From: Deinococcales bacterium
GTDB lineage: Bacteria > Deinococcota > Deinococci > Deinococcales > JAAFIG01
Assembly (NCBI GenBank): GCA_013298185.1
Contig: JAAFJQ010000006.1
Span: forward strand, 1 to 41,914
Direction: 5' to 3'
DNA: 41,914 bases
Shown: one piece after another, positions 30,993 to 39,408 of the stretch
How positions within the stretch are numbered: position 1 is the first letter of the stretch
Layout of the letters: the number at the start of each line of letters is the position of its first letter
Notes under the pieces: generated by a model
The model's input: only the letters and a program-made list of their open reading frames with translations
The model's database searches: none
Told to the model about the DNA's origin: nothing
Made by a program: the position numbers and the translations under genes

Positions 30993-31606
30993 TCGAAATT
31001 TTTGCCGAAGACCAATACGCAATTTGTTCAGGCAGCACCACCTTACTTGAACTCGAAGATGCCCTGCCTCAAGGCTTGCAATACCGCGCTCCGCGACTTG
31101 GTATCACCCTCGAGGATTGGCTGCTTTCTGGCGGCGTTGGACAGCTCGAGATACCACCTGTTCGCAAAGATGTGCTTGGTTTGACTTACACAGCGGCGCA
31201 TGGTCAAGTCGGTGTTGGCGGACGGGTCGTGAAAAACGTCGCGGGGTACGACGCAGTGCGGTTGGTGATTGGATCAGACTCGAGCTTAAACCGGCGGGTA
31301 CGCATCAATAGTGCCATTCTTCGCCTGCGCCCACGGGTAGCTGTGCATCGGCTCGAGGAACAAGTCAGTGCAGGTCATGCGACTTTCTCGGTGCTTCGTG
31401 AACTCGGCGCGGCTTACGCTGTGGCGTACAAGCACTTGGATCATTGGTACTTGAGAGCCGAATTTTGGGGAAATCAACCAAGTTGGGGAACACTTGTTTC
31501 ACATGACCTCGACCCGAGGCTCGAGTTACACGACGCACACGGAATTTTCCCTCGAGCCAAGCGGGAATTATCCGGGCTTGAGGCTCGGGTCTTGAACGCT
31601 TTGTAG
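30989..31606 (+). CDS. GlcE-like FAD-binding protein (short form of glycolate oxidase subunit)
   Basis: A 205-aa protein with the FAD-binding signature of GlcE/GlcD-type PCMH flavoproteins (VRKDVLGLTYTAAHGQV, GGRVVKNVAGYDAVRLVIGS). GlcE proteins are commonly near 350 aa, so this is a short form lacking part of either end. Start ATG 30989 overlaps the Uma2 stop (ATGA); the track's upstream start 30881 is out of context. No glcD or glcF is nearby, so a full glycolate oxidase is not encoded here. It stops 4 bp before the convergent TRAP permease gene. Confidence 0.75.
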   Translation: MIEIFAEDQYAICSGSTTLLELEDALPQGLQYRAPRLGITLEDWLLSGGVGQLEIPPVRKDVLGLTYTAAHGQVGVGGRVVKNVAGYDAVRLVIGSDSSLNRRVRINSAILRLRPRVAVHRLEEQVSAGHATFSVLRELGAAYAVAYKHLDHWYLRAEFWGNQPSWGTLVSHDLDPRLELHDAHGIFPRAKRELSGLEARVLNAL

Positions 31607-31610
31607 TCAG

Positions 31611-33074
31611 TTAAGCTGTTTTATTGGCTCGAGCCATGCGCCAATCGCCGATGCGGCTGGCAAAGACCACAGCTGCAATAAAGCCAATGGTAATGCCGAT
31701 GCTGGTCAGCCAACCCGGTACAGTACCAAATGCCCAATCAAAGACCACGGTACTGGTCAGAATCGGGAATGAAGCAACAATCGCAGTGCCAATCAGTTGC
31801 AATATCACATATGGAATTGCTCCGATATAAATATCACTCGAGGATATTTCAGGCGGGGCGCAACCTCGTAAGAAAAACAATGCAAAACCAAATGGTGGGT
31901 GCATGAAACTGGTTTGCATGTTGACCGAGAGCATCACGCCAAACCAGACCGCATCTATGCCAAGGCTATATGCCACAGGTGCCAGCAGCGGAATAACAAT
32001 AAAGCTGATCTCAAAGAACTCGAGGAAAAACGCCAGGAAAAAACAAGCAAGGTTGGCAACAATCAAAAAGCCAACCACACCACCGGGCAGGTTATCAAAG
32101 AAATGCTCGAGCCATTCAGCGCCACCAACCAGTTCAAAAACAAGGTTAAAGGCGTTTGAACCCAGCAAAATAAAGCAAACCAAAGCTGTGATTCGGGTTG
32201 CTCCTTCGATGGCATCCACTAACATTTTCCAAGTAAAGGTTTTTTTCCAAAGCGTCAGAATAATTGCGCCAACCACGCCCATCGCGCCGCCCTCGGTTGG
32301 CGTAGCAATGCCCATAAAGGTTGTTCCTAGCACCACAAAAATCAGGGCAATCGGTGGCACAGCCGAAACCATGGTTTTCTTGAACAATTCCATGCCCTTA
32401 AACTTAATCGCTTCTGGAGGCAGAGCTGGCACATCGGCTGGCTTCCAAATCGTCAGAGCAAGCACATAAAGCATGTATAAACCGGTCAGCATAAAGCCCG
32501 GAATAAACGCGCCTTTGTACATGTCGCCGACACTGACTTCTGGGTAGCCAATTCGCAAAGCATCGGCAAGCACAATCAGCACCAAACTGGGCGGAATGAC
32601 TTGAGTCAGGGTTGCTGAAGCCGCGATTGTTCCCGTGATTAAGCGCTTGTTATAACCGTACTTGAGCATAATTGGAATGCTAATCAGTGCCATTGAAACC
32701 ACACTGGCAGCCACCACACCTGTAATTGCACCTAGAATCGCACCGACCAGAATCACGGCGTAAGCAATGCCGCCTCTGGTGCGACCAAAGAGCATACCAA
32801 TCGTCTCGAGCATGTCCTCGGCAAGCCCAGATTTATCTAGGATTGTTCCCATGAGCGTAAAGAAAGGTATGGCTAGGAGGTTCTGATTTTGAATAATCCC
32901 AAAGACACGAAACTGCATACTCTCGAGGGCAACCCATTCAACCCCGGGCGCACCAATCAGTTGCCCAACTGCAATCCAAAGCATGGCAATGCCGCCCAAG
33001 GTAAATGCCACTGGATAACCAATCAGCAGCAAGATGATTAGGCTGGCGAACATTGCAGGACCCATCCACTCCAT
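31611..33074 (-). CDS. TRAP transporter large permease, DctM-like
   Basis: A 487-aa protein with about 12-13 transmembrane helices (MFASLIILLLIGYPVAFTLG and others) of the DctM/ion-transporter superfamily. This is the main channel of TRAP transporters, which use sodium gradients to import organic acids. It begins directly after the stop of the small permease gene (TAAATG), with its own GAGGAG Shine-Dalgarno inside that gene's end. No periplasmic DctP binding protein is found on either side. The substrate is therefore unknown. Confidence 0.94.
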   Translation of the reverse strand: MEWMGPAMFASLIILLLIGYPVAFTLGGIAMLWIAVGQLIGAPGVEWVALESMQFRVFGIIQNQNLLAIPFFTLMGTILDKSGLAEDMLETIGMLFGRTRGGIAYAVILVGAILGAITGVVAASVVSMALISIPIMLKYGYNKRLITGTIAASATLTQVIPPSLVLIVLADALRIGYPEVSVGDMYKGAFIPGFMLTGLYMLYVLALTIWKPADVPALPPEAIKFKGMELFKKTMVSAVPPIALIFVVLGTTFMGIATPTEGGAMGVVGAIILTLWKKTFTWKMLVDAIEGATRITALVCFILLGSNAFNLVFELVGGAEWLEHFFDNLPGGVVGFLIVANLACFFLAFFLEFFEISFIVIPLLAPVAYSLGIDAVWFGVMLSVNMQTSFMHPPFGFALFFLRGCAPPEISSSDIYIGAIPYVILQLIGTAIVASFPILTSTVVFDWAFGTVPGWLTSIGITIGFIAAVVFASRIGDWRMARANKTA

Positions 33075-33638
33075 TTATAGCTCCTCTCTCGAGCTTTGGA
33101 AATGCCCGGGTGCGTATTCTTCGTTGCCCATTAAGTGCGCGATGCGTTTAATCAATTCCGAGATGCCTTGTACCAAGAGCAGTGCAAAAGCAATCGGAAT
33201 GATGGTTTTAATCGGGTAAAACGGCAATCCACCGGGGTCGGGGGACATCTCCATGGTCTGCCATGATTTTTGGGCGAAGTGAAAGGTGGTGTAGGTCATA
33301 AAACCATAAAATGGTGCGAATGCCAGAAAAAAACCAATGACATCTACCCAAGATTGGGTGCGCGGCGAGTATTTACCAAAAAGCAAGTCTATTCGCACAT
33401 GACCGTTGCGCTTAAGCACATAAGACGCACCGAGTAAAAACATAATTCCAAAGAGATACCATTGCAATTCGATAAAGGTATTACTGGCGAGTTGCCACTT
33501 AAAAATACCGCCGACCCAACGAACAATCGCGTTATAAGCAGCTATCAAGGACATGGCAAGGCACAGCCAGTACATCGCAACACCGACCCATTCGTTGAAC
33601 CAATCAATCCCTTTTGAGATCTTTAGAAAAAAACTCAT
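33075..33638 (-). CDS. TRAP transporter small permease, DctQ-like
   Basis: A 187-aa membrane protein with four predicted helices (SLIAAYNAIVRWVGG, ELQWYLFGIMFLLGASYVLK, DVIGFFLAFAPFYGFMTY, IIPIAFALLLVQGISELI) and the DctQ hallmark GHVRIDLLFGKYSPR. It heads the operon with a strong GGAGAGG Shine-Dalgarno. It would pair with the large permease. A 7-bp inverted repeat lies 24 bp upstream. Confidence 0.92.
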   Translation of the reverse strand: MSFFLKISKGIDWFNEWVGVAMYWLCLAMSLIAAYNAIVRWVGGIFKWQLASNTFIELQWYLFGIMFLLGASYVLKRNGHVRIDLLFGKYSPRTQSWVDVIGFFLAFAPFYGFMTYTTFHFAQKSWQTMEMSPDPGGLPFYPIKTIIPIAFALLLVQGISELIKRIAHLMGNEEYAPGHFQSSREEL

Positions 33639-33661
33639 CTCTCAACCCCTCTCCTATATTT

Positions 33662-33683
33662 TTAGTAAGCCTCAGTTTACTAA
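33662..33683. promoter_or_regulatory. Inverted repeat TTAGTAA-N8-TTACTAA upstream of the TRAP genes
   Basis: A perfect 7-bp dyad, 24 bp upstream of the DctQ ATG, in the divergent region shared with the MFS gene. It may be an operator. Confidence 0.5.
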
Positions 33684-33802
33684 GTTCAGCCAGCAGAAAC
33701 AAACACTGTTGCATCGCATTTGAACTGTAGTACAGACTTATTTCTCGAGCCAAGCATTTTAGCCTACAGCCAACCAAGTACTTCGAGGCGTAAAGTAATG
33801 GT

Positions 33803-34978
33803 GTGCAATCCTCAAGTGTGAAACTATCAGCCGCATCCGGAACAACCATCGTGGCAGTCATGACCGCCAGTCACTTTATCAACGATAACTTCACCAGTTT
33901 ACTAACACCACTTCAACCTGCACTCACTGAGAAATTCAGTGTCACTTTGGGCGACACGGGAACACTGGTCGCCATTTTATCTTTTGTCGGCAGTGTCTCA
34001 CAGCCGCTTTTTGGGGCATTGGGTGATCGGGTAGATCGTAAATGGCTGGCAGCGGCAGGTCCTGTTTTAGCTGCACTTGGCATGACACTCATTGGATACG
34101 CACCCTCGTTTTTTCTGGTCGCCATGCTGATTGTACTTGGTGGGATTGGCAGCGCGGTCTTTCACCCAAGCGGCGCGGCTTATGTAGCGCAAAACAGTCA
34201 ACTCGAGAAACGCGGCTTGTATGCCAGCATCTTCAGTGCTGGTGGCACAGCAGGCTTGGCGCTCGGACCACTCACCGCCACAGCACTTGGACTGCACGGC
34301 ATTATTTGGCTGATGCCACTCGGAATCATCATGGGCGCGATTTCATTCATGGTCACACCAAGCAGCCGAGTCTCGAGCAAACCCGTGGCACTGCGTGATT
34401 ACCTCGAGTTATTCCAAGGTCCAATTCGTAGCCTCTGGGCAATGGGTGTGCTGCGTTCGCTCAGCACCGTGACGTATGCCAGCTTGTTGCCATTTGTTCT
34501 CAAAGGCAAAGAATCCGATTGGGTGATTGCTGGTTCGCTGTTTATGCTCTCCATCGCCAGTGCGATTGGTGGAATTGTTGGTGGACAAATCTCAGATCGG
34601 GTTGGGCGCACCACCGTTTTGCGCTCGAGTGTGCTGCTGCTCATTCCACTTTTTGTTGGCTTGGTATTCTCGAGTCCCTCGAGTATTGGCTTGATTCCAT
34701 TTTACTTGCTGTGTTTTGCCACTGGCGCACTAGCCAACGCCACGATTCCTGTTGCTGTGGTTGCTGCACAAGAATTTGCACCCGGTAAAACCGCCACCAC
34801 CAGCGCTTTGATGATGGGCTTTAGTTGGGGAACGGCTGGCGTGCTGTACAAACTCGTGGCAGAACTCGCCGAAGCCACCAGCCCGCAAGTCGCCATGCTG
34901 ACCACGATTGCGCTCCTCATTCCAGCTTGGTACATCACCTTAAAATTACCTGAGCCACCTCGAGCCGAATTGGGCTAA
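33803..34978 (+). CDS. MFS transporter, fosmidomycin-resistance-like (Fsr family)
   Basis: A 391-aa integral membrane protein with about 12 helices. The motif-A loop FGALGDRVDRKWL lies near residues 70-82, and HPSGAAYV is typical of the Fsr group of efflux proteins. TAAAGT ends 6 nt before the GTG start at 33803, so a leaderless GTG message is likely; a second in-frame GTG (33818) is possible. Drug specificity is not predictable. The last bases and stop lie in the first unit of a 25-bp tandem repeat. Confidence 0.92.
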   Translation: MQSSSVKLSAASGTTIVAVMTASHFINDNFTSLLTPLQPALTEKFSVTLGDTGTLVAILSFVGSVSQPLFGALGDRVDRKWLAAAGPVLAALGMTLIGYAPSFFLVAMLIVLGGIGSAVFHPSGAAYVAQNSQLEKRGLYASIFSAGGTAGLALGPLTATALGLHGIIWLMPLGIIMGAISFMVTPSSRVSSKPVALRDYLELFQGPIRSLWAMGVLRSLSTVTYASLLPFVLKGKESDWVIAGSLFMLSIASAIGGIVGGQISDRVGRTTVLRSSVLLLIPLFVGLVFSSPSSIGLIPFYLLCFATGALANATIPVAVVAAQEFAPGKTATTSALMMGFSWGTAGVLYKLVAELAEATSPQVAMLTTIALLIPAWYITLKLPEPPRAELG

Positions 34979-35028
34979 CGAACCATTTGCCAAATTGGGC
35001 TAACGAACCATTTGCCAAATTGGGCTAA
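34968..35028 (+). repeat. 25-bp tandem repeat over the MFS stop codon, about 2.4 copies
   Basis: Units begin at 34968, 34993 and 35018 (partial), nearly identical. Unit 1 carries the MFS stop TAA; the partial third unit merges into the -10 box of the regulator gene. Unlike the other tandem repeats it contains no CTCGAG. Confidence 0.96.
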
Positions 35029-35031
35029 ACT
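35026..35031 (+). promoter_or_regulatory. -10 box of the SARP-like regulator, leaderless type
   Basis: TAAACT ends 5 nt before the ATG at 35037. In the earlier repeat copies the same bases read TAACGA. Confidence 0.65.
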
Positions 35032-35036
35032 ACCCC

Positions 35037-37841
35037 ATGGTTCGTCTCGAGTTGCTTGGTGCTGGCAGGGTGCTGCTGGACAATCAAATCGTGGCGTTTC
35101 CTTTTGATAAGCGTGGTGCGCTTCTGGCGTATTTGGCTTTGCAAGCTTGTCCTGTGCAACGCTCGGAACTCAGTGCATTATTTTGGCTCGATACGCCTGA
35201 ACTCGAGGCTCGGCGTAATTTGCGCCAGTTATTGCACCGCATTAGTCAATTGCCAATCGGTGCTTGTGTTCCTCGAGATGATTCGCGCAGTGCCGCCCCC
35301 CTTGAGTTTCTTGGAACATGTGATTTGCTCGAGTGGCGAAAAGCCGTGGCAATGCGTCAAAGCCAAGCGCTCGAGGTGACTCCCACGGTGTTGACTTCGT
35401 GGAATCTGCCGGAAGCCCCAGAGTTTATGGCTTGGCTCGAGGGTGAGCGTCACGACACTCTGCGCCTATGGCGAGCCTTGGCACTCGAGACGGCAGACCA
35501 ATTCTTGATGCGTGGTCAGGCTACCAAAGCCATTGAGCTGCTCGAGCGGGTCTTGGATTTTGAGCCTTTAGCCGAGGATGCGTTGCAACTGCTGCTGCTT
35601 GCCAGTCAGCAATCTCAGCACTTGGGGCGTGGTTTGGCGGCGTTTGAGGCTTTTGCTGGAACATTGCGCCAAGAAGTTGGGTTAAGCCCAACGACTCGCA
35701 CCCTCGAGTTGGTTTCTCTGCTCGAGCGGGTGCAAGTTCAACCAAGTGTTCTGGAGCGTCCAATTCCTGAGCGCATCATTGCCCCCAGATTCTTTGGACG
35801 TGACCAAGAATTAGCTGCTTTGCGCCAATTGCTGGATAACCCTGAGACACGTTTGCTAACCCTTACGGGTTTTGGTGGGGTTGGGAAAACCAGATTGGCA
35901 AAAGAACTCTGCCCTGATGCCATTGTGATTAAGCTCGAGAATGTCAGTCAGCCCAGTGCTTTGTTGGTGGCACTTGCCGATGGTTTAGGATTGCGTTTTG
36001 CTGCCCATCAGGATGCTAAAGCGCAACTTCTCAACCATGTTCGTAACTTGGACACTCCAATCCTTTTGGATAATTACGAGCAGCTACTACCCGAAACCGA
36101 GTTGATTGCTGACTTACTCGAGACTGGTGCGCGTTTGATTGTTACCTCCAGAGAAGCCCTAGACGTTCCACTCGAGCAGATTTACACCTTGCATGGTTTG
36201 GAGTCTCGAGTGGCAATGGACTTATTTTTGGAACGCAGTAAAAAACAAAATCCTGACCTCGAGCCAGACTGGTCAGCCATAGAAAAAATTGTTCAAATTT
36301 TGGACGGAATGCCACTCGCCCTCGAGTTGGCTGCAACTTGGACCCGTACCCTCAGTTTGTCTGGTCTTGCTACGGCGCTCGAGACAGACACGGATTTACT
36401 TGATTGGCGCAGAGTTTTTTTGGGTTCTTGGCGCAGATTATCATTTGAGTTACGCCAAAAGTTCAGTACCTTAGCGGTCTGTGTCGGCGGGTTTACCTCC
36501 GAAGCAGCCTTGGCATTGGCTGGGGCAACGTTGCCTGATTTGGCAGTATTGGTCAGGGCTTCGCTCTTGAAGGTCGAACATGGGCGTTTTGGGATGCTCA
36601 AACTGATTCGTCAAGCTGCACTGAAAAACATGCCCAACCCAAACGCCAAGACCCTGCACGCCGAGTATTACCTACATTGGTTAGGCTCACTCGAGACAGT
36701 CCTCGAGCAAGACCCCAAAACCCACTTAGCGGTGGTTGGACTAGAAATCGAAAACCTACGAACCGCTTGGGATGAAGCGGTTTTGCAGCAAAGCAGTGAT
36801 CTTTTGGGCGGAGCATGTATGGCGTTCTCGACGTATTTTGATTTACGAGGCTTGTTCTTTGAAGCAAGGCAGCGATTTTTGGCAGCCGTGCCAGTCGTGC
36901 AATCTGACCCCAAAGCCCATGCCTTGATGCTGGTGCGTTTGGCTTGGGCAGAATTTCGCTTAGGTCTGTACCCTCAAGTTCAAAAGACCTTGGGCATGGC
37001 GCTCGGAATTTACCAAACATTGGGCAATCAGCGTGGCGTGGCGCATTGTTGGTATCAACTTGGCAATGTGGACGAAGCCCTTGGGAAATTTAAGTCAGCC
37101 AACGGGCATCTAAAACTGGCTCTTGAGGTGGCTCGAGCCCAAGCGGACGATACGGCAATGGCTCGAATCCTCAACACCCTCGGATTGATTGCTTTTAACC
37201 AAGGTCACCCCAAAACTGCCGTTGAGTACCACCGTGAAAGCCTCGAGTTACGCCGCAAAACCAATCAACCTCGAGCCATGTTTATTGCCCAACTCAACTT
37301 AGGTGATGCGAAAAAAGAGCTGCTCGAGTTTGAAAGCGCTCGGGTGTTGTTTGGAGCTTGTTTACAACTTACCCAGAACATCGGTGATGATTTTGGACAA
37401 ACACTGGTTCTGAGTCAACTTGCCGACCTTGACCGCCGCGAAGGGCAGATACAAAAAGCCGAGCTTGGTTTTGGGGTGTCAATTGAACGCTGCCAGAAAA
37501 TGGGACATGGTTATGTTGAAATCATAGCTTGGCGTGGACTGGCTTTGACATTAAAAGATTTAGGACAACTCGAGAAAGCTAAAGAATCCGCTTTGCGAAG
37601 TTTAGCGGTGGCTCATGCTCTAAATGTCACACCACAAACCAATTTAAGCTTGATCGTACTGATTCAACTCGAGCAGAACATGCAAAACCACACTCGAGCA
37701 TGGCAACTCTCGCATTTACTCTTAGAAAACCGACCAAGTCCACCACAAAAACGATTGCTCAAAGACATCCTCGCCTCGCTTGGAGAAGTAAAAACCAAAA
37801 AGCTCAGTGCGTTTGAGGAAATTTTCCCCAAATCTGCATAA
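35037..37841 (+). CDS. SARP/AfsR-like regulator: BTAD, NB-ARC/AAA and TPR domains
   Basis: A 934-aa cytoplasmic regulator. The first ~230 residues resemble the SARP OmpR-type DNA-binding plus BTAD region (FDKRGALLAYLALQ, LERVLDFEPLAEDALQLLL, EVGLSPTTRTLEL). Next is an NTPase module with P-loop GFGGVGKTRLA (~278-288), Walker B-like TPILLDNYEQLL (~342), and RLIVTSREALDVP as an arginine sensor. The C-terminal third has TPR-like helical pairs (e.g. GNQRGVAHCWYQLGNVDEAL). Such proteins integrate a signal via the NTPase switch to activate transcription. It is the only regulator recognised in the window; targets could be the adjacent MFS exporter or the secreted propeller-like gene. Rich in in-frame CTCGAG (Leu-Glu). 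Confidence 0.9.
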   Translation: MVRLELLGAGRVLLDNQIVAFPFDKRGALLAYLALQACPVQRSELSALFWLDTPELEARRNLRQLLHRISQLPIGACVPRDDSRSAAPLEFLGTCDLLEWRKAVAMRQSQALEVTPTVLTSWNLPEAPEFMAWLEGERHDTLRLWRALALETADQFLMRGQATKAIELLERVLDFEPLAEDALQLLLLASQQSQHLGRGLAAFEAFAGTLRQEVGLSPTTRTLELVSLLERVQVQPSVLERPIPERIIAPRFFGRDQELAALRQLLDNPETRLLTLTGFGGVGKTRLAKELCPDAIVIKLENVSQPSALLVALADGLGLRFAAHQDAKAQLLNHVRNLDTPILLDNYEQLLPETELIADLLETGARLIVTSREALDVPLEQIYTLHGLESRVAMDLFLERSKKQNPDLEPDWSAIEKIVQILDGMPLALELAATWTRTLSLSGLATALETDTDLLDWRRVFLGSWRRLSFELRQKFSTLAVCVGGFTSEAALALAGATLPDLAVLVRASLLKVEHGRFGMLKLIRQAALKNMPNPNAKTLHAEYYLHWLGSLETVLEQDPKTHLAVVGLEIENLRTAWDEAVLQQSSDLLGGACMAFSTYFDLRGLFFEARQRFLAAVPVVQSDPKAHALMLVRLAWAEFRLGLYPQVQKTLGMALGIYQTLGNQRGVAHCWYQLGNVDEALGKFKSANGHLKLALEVARAQADDTAMARILNTLGLIAFNQGHPKTAVEYHRESLELRRKTNQPRAMFIAQLNLGDAKKELLEFESARVLFGACLQLTQNIGDDFGQTLVLSQLADLDRREGQIQKAELGFGVSIERCQKMGHGYVEIIAWRGLALTLKDLGQLEKAKESALRSLAVAHALNVTPQTNLSLIVLIQLEQNMQNHTRAWQLSHLLLENRPSPPQKRLLKDILASLGEVKTKKLSAFEEIFPKSA

Positions 37842-37888
37842 CACCCGCATAACACCATTTCCCGATACTGATTCTCGGAGGAATGAGC

Positions 37889-39361
37889 ATGAAAAAAACA
37901 TGGCAAATGGTGGCTGTAGGTCTGACAATTGGTATTTTCGCGGTGGCGCAAAGCACCGCTCCAAAACCAACCCTTGAGAGGGTCTGGGGTGGAAACGCCA
38001 ATGACACTATGAACGGCATGGTCTTGGATTCGGTAGGCAACGCAATCACCGCAGGTATCTCGAGAAGTTTTGTGGATTCGTTTTATGGCGATGTACTCAT
38101 TAGTAAAGTCTCGCCAAGTGGTGAACTGCTCTGGGCAAAGAACATTGGCACAAAAGGCTCAGACTCACCTCTGCGCTGTCTAGATGGTGATTATGGCTCG
38201 AGCAGCCGCAGCATTGCCATTGACCGCGAAGACAGCATCTATGCGGTCAGCGAATCGGCTTGGGCGGGTAATGCCGAACCTCAAAGCCAAGTGGTGATGA
38301 AACTCAGTAGAAATGGTGATTTACTCTGGAGCAAAGCATGGCGACCTCATTGGCGCAACCAAATGAATGGCGCAACCACTGCCTCGAGTGTGACTGTGGT
38401 CGGAAACCGTGTCTTTGTGGCTGGTGGCGGCGGTGATTCGGGACCAGAAGCGCAAATCATGGTCAGCATCCTCGATGCTGTGAGCGGCAATCTGCTCGAT
38501 AACCTGAGCATTGACCCAACCCCCGGTTCCAATGACCGTGCTTTTAGCATTGTTGCCAATCCAACAGGCAGCTTGGTTTACCTTGGCGGCTGGAATGGAC
38601 GCACCGCTCGAGGACAAATCATTCGCTTTTCCGTGGCGAGCGATAAACTCAACCTTGATTGGGTGCGCGAAGTGCCACAAGAAACTCGAGGTAGCACCAT
38701 CTGCGACATGGACATGGACGCAGCAGGCAACATTTACGGCGCGAGCGATGTCAAAGGCACACAAACCTATTTGGAACTCTTTAAGTTCGACCCCAACGGC
38801 AAGGTGATTTGGGGCAAAAGCTACAACGCTGGTACGCGCAATGACCGCAGCAACACCCGAGTCTTACGGGTCATAGGCAATGCTGTTTACCTAGGCGGAC
38901 GCGTTGGCTACCAAGAAAATACCCAAGCCGATAGTTTCTTTGGTGATAGCGTGGTCTTGCGTTACAGCTTAGACGGCAAACTCGAGCAGGAAATGTATCA
39001 CTTTACTGGCACCAATTCACAAGTGGTTGCTATGGATCACACCATGGGCATCGGGGTTTTCCAAGGTCGTTTGTATGTGGCTGGCTGGATTTTTCCCGGT
39101 GCAGCCAATCTCGTGGGTGAATGGCGCAACCCAAATGATTATAAATTCCCACACCCTGACACCAGTTTGTCCCTGCAAACCAGCGACCCATTACCTGTCG
39201 TGAAGACTTTGCGAATCAGCGCTCCGCAAAAGAACGGCGATGAAATTGGCTTGAAGATGACCGATGTCACCGCAAAAATTGAAATCGGCACACCCAAAAC
39301 CCAGAGCGACAAAGGTCGCAGCACCCAGCATTACTTGTTTACCTTTGACCTGCCAAAGTAA
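37889..39361 (+). CDS. Exported repeat protein, SBBP-type beta-propeller
   Basis: A 490-aa protein with signal peptide (MKKTWQMVAVGLTIGIFAVAQ) and repeats of the form GNAITAGISRSF...GDVLISKVSPSGELLWAKN, VVMKLSRNGDLLWSK, and LELFKFDPNGKVIWGKSY. These match the SBBP/PQQ-like propeller blades of secreted proteins. I start at ATG 37889, since the Shine-Dalgarno GGAGG (37877-37881) is 7 nt before it and only 1 nt before the alternative ATG at 37883. The C-terminal part (~425-490) is not repetitive. It ends in a good terminator (39381-39408). Function is unknown; binding or surface roles are typical. Confidence 0.8.
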   Translation: MKKTWQMVAVGLTIGIFAVAQSTAPKPTLERVWGGNANDTMNGMVLDSVGNAITAGISRSFVDSFYGDVLISKVSPSGELLWAKNIGTKGSDSPLRCLDGDYGSSSRSIAIDREDSIYAVSESAWAGNAEPQSQVVMKLSRNGDLLWSKAWRPHWRNQMNGATTASSVTVVGNRVFVAGGGGDSGPEAQIMVSILDAVSGNLLDNLSIDPTPGSNDRAFSIVANPTGSLVYLGGWNGRTARGQIIRFSVASDKLNLDWVREVPQETRGSTICDMDMDAAGNIYGASDVKGTQTYLELFKFDPNGKVIWGKSYNAGTRNDRSNTRVLRVIGNAVYLGGRVGYQENTQADSFFGDSVVLRYSLDGKLEQEMYHFTGTNSQVVAMDHTMGIGVFQGRLYVAGWIFPGAANLVGEWRNPNDYKFPHPDTSLSLQTSDPLPVVKTLRISAPQKNGDEIGLKMTDVTAKIEIGTPKTQSDKGRSTQHYLFTFDLPK

Positions 39362-39380
39362 ACCTTATCTCGAGAGAAGG

Positions 39381-39408
39381 TGCAGACTAAATCGTCTGCA
39401 TCTTTTTT
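39381..39408 (+). terminator. Intrinsic terminator of the propeller-protein gene
   Basis: TGCAGAC pairs with GTCTGCA around taaatc, followed by TCTTTTTT, which touches the end of the convergent PatB gene at 39407. Confidence 0.85.

Noticed and set aside
33604-33861. 85-aa minus-strand ORF between DctQ and the MFS gene
   Set aside because: Crosses both neighbouring gene starts, with no recognisable domain; taken as a shadow.
2018-38895. CCTAGG as a second over-represented palindrome
   Set aside because: Only about seven copies by eye over 42 kb, near the chance level; not comparable to CTCGAG.
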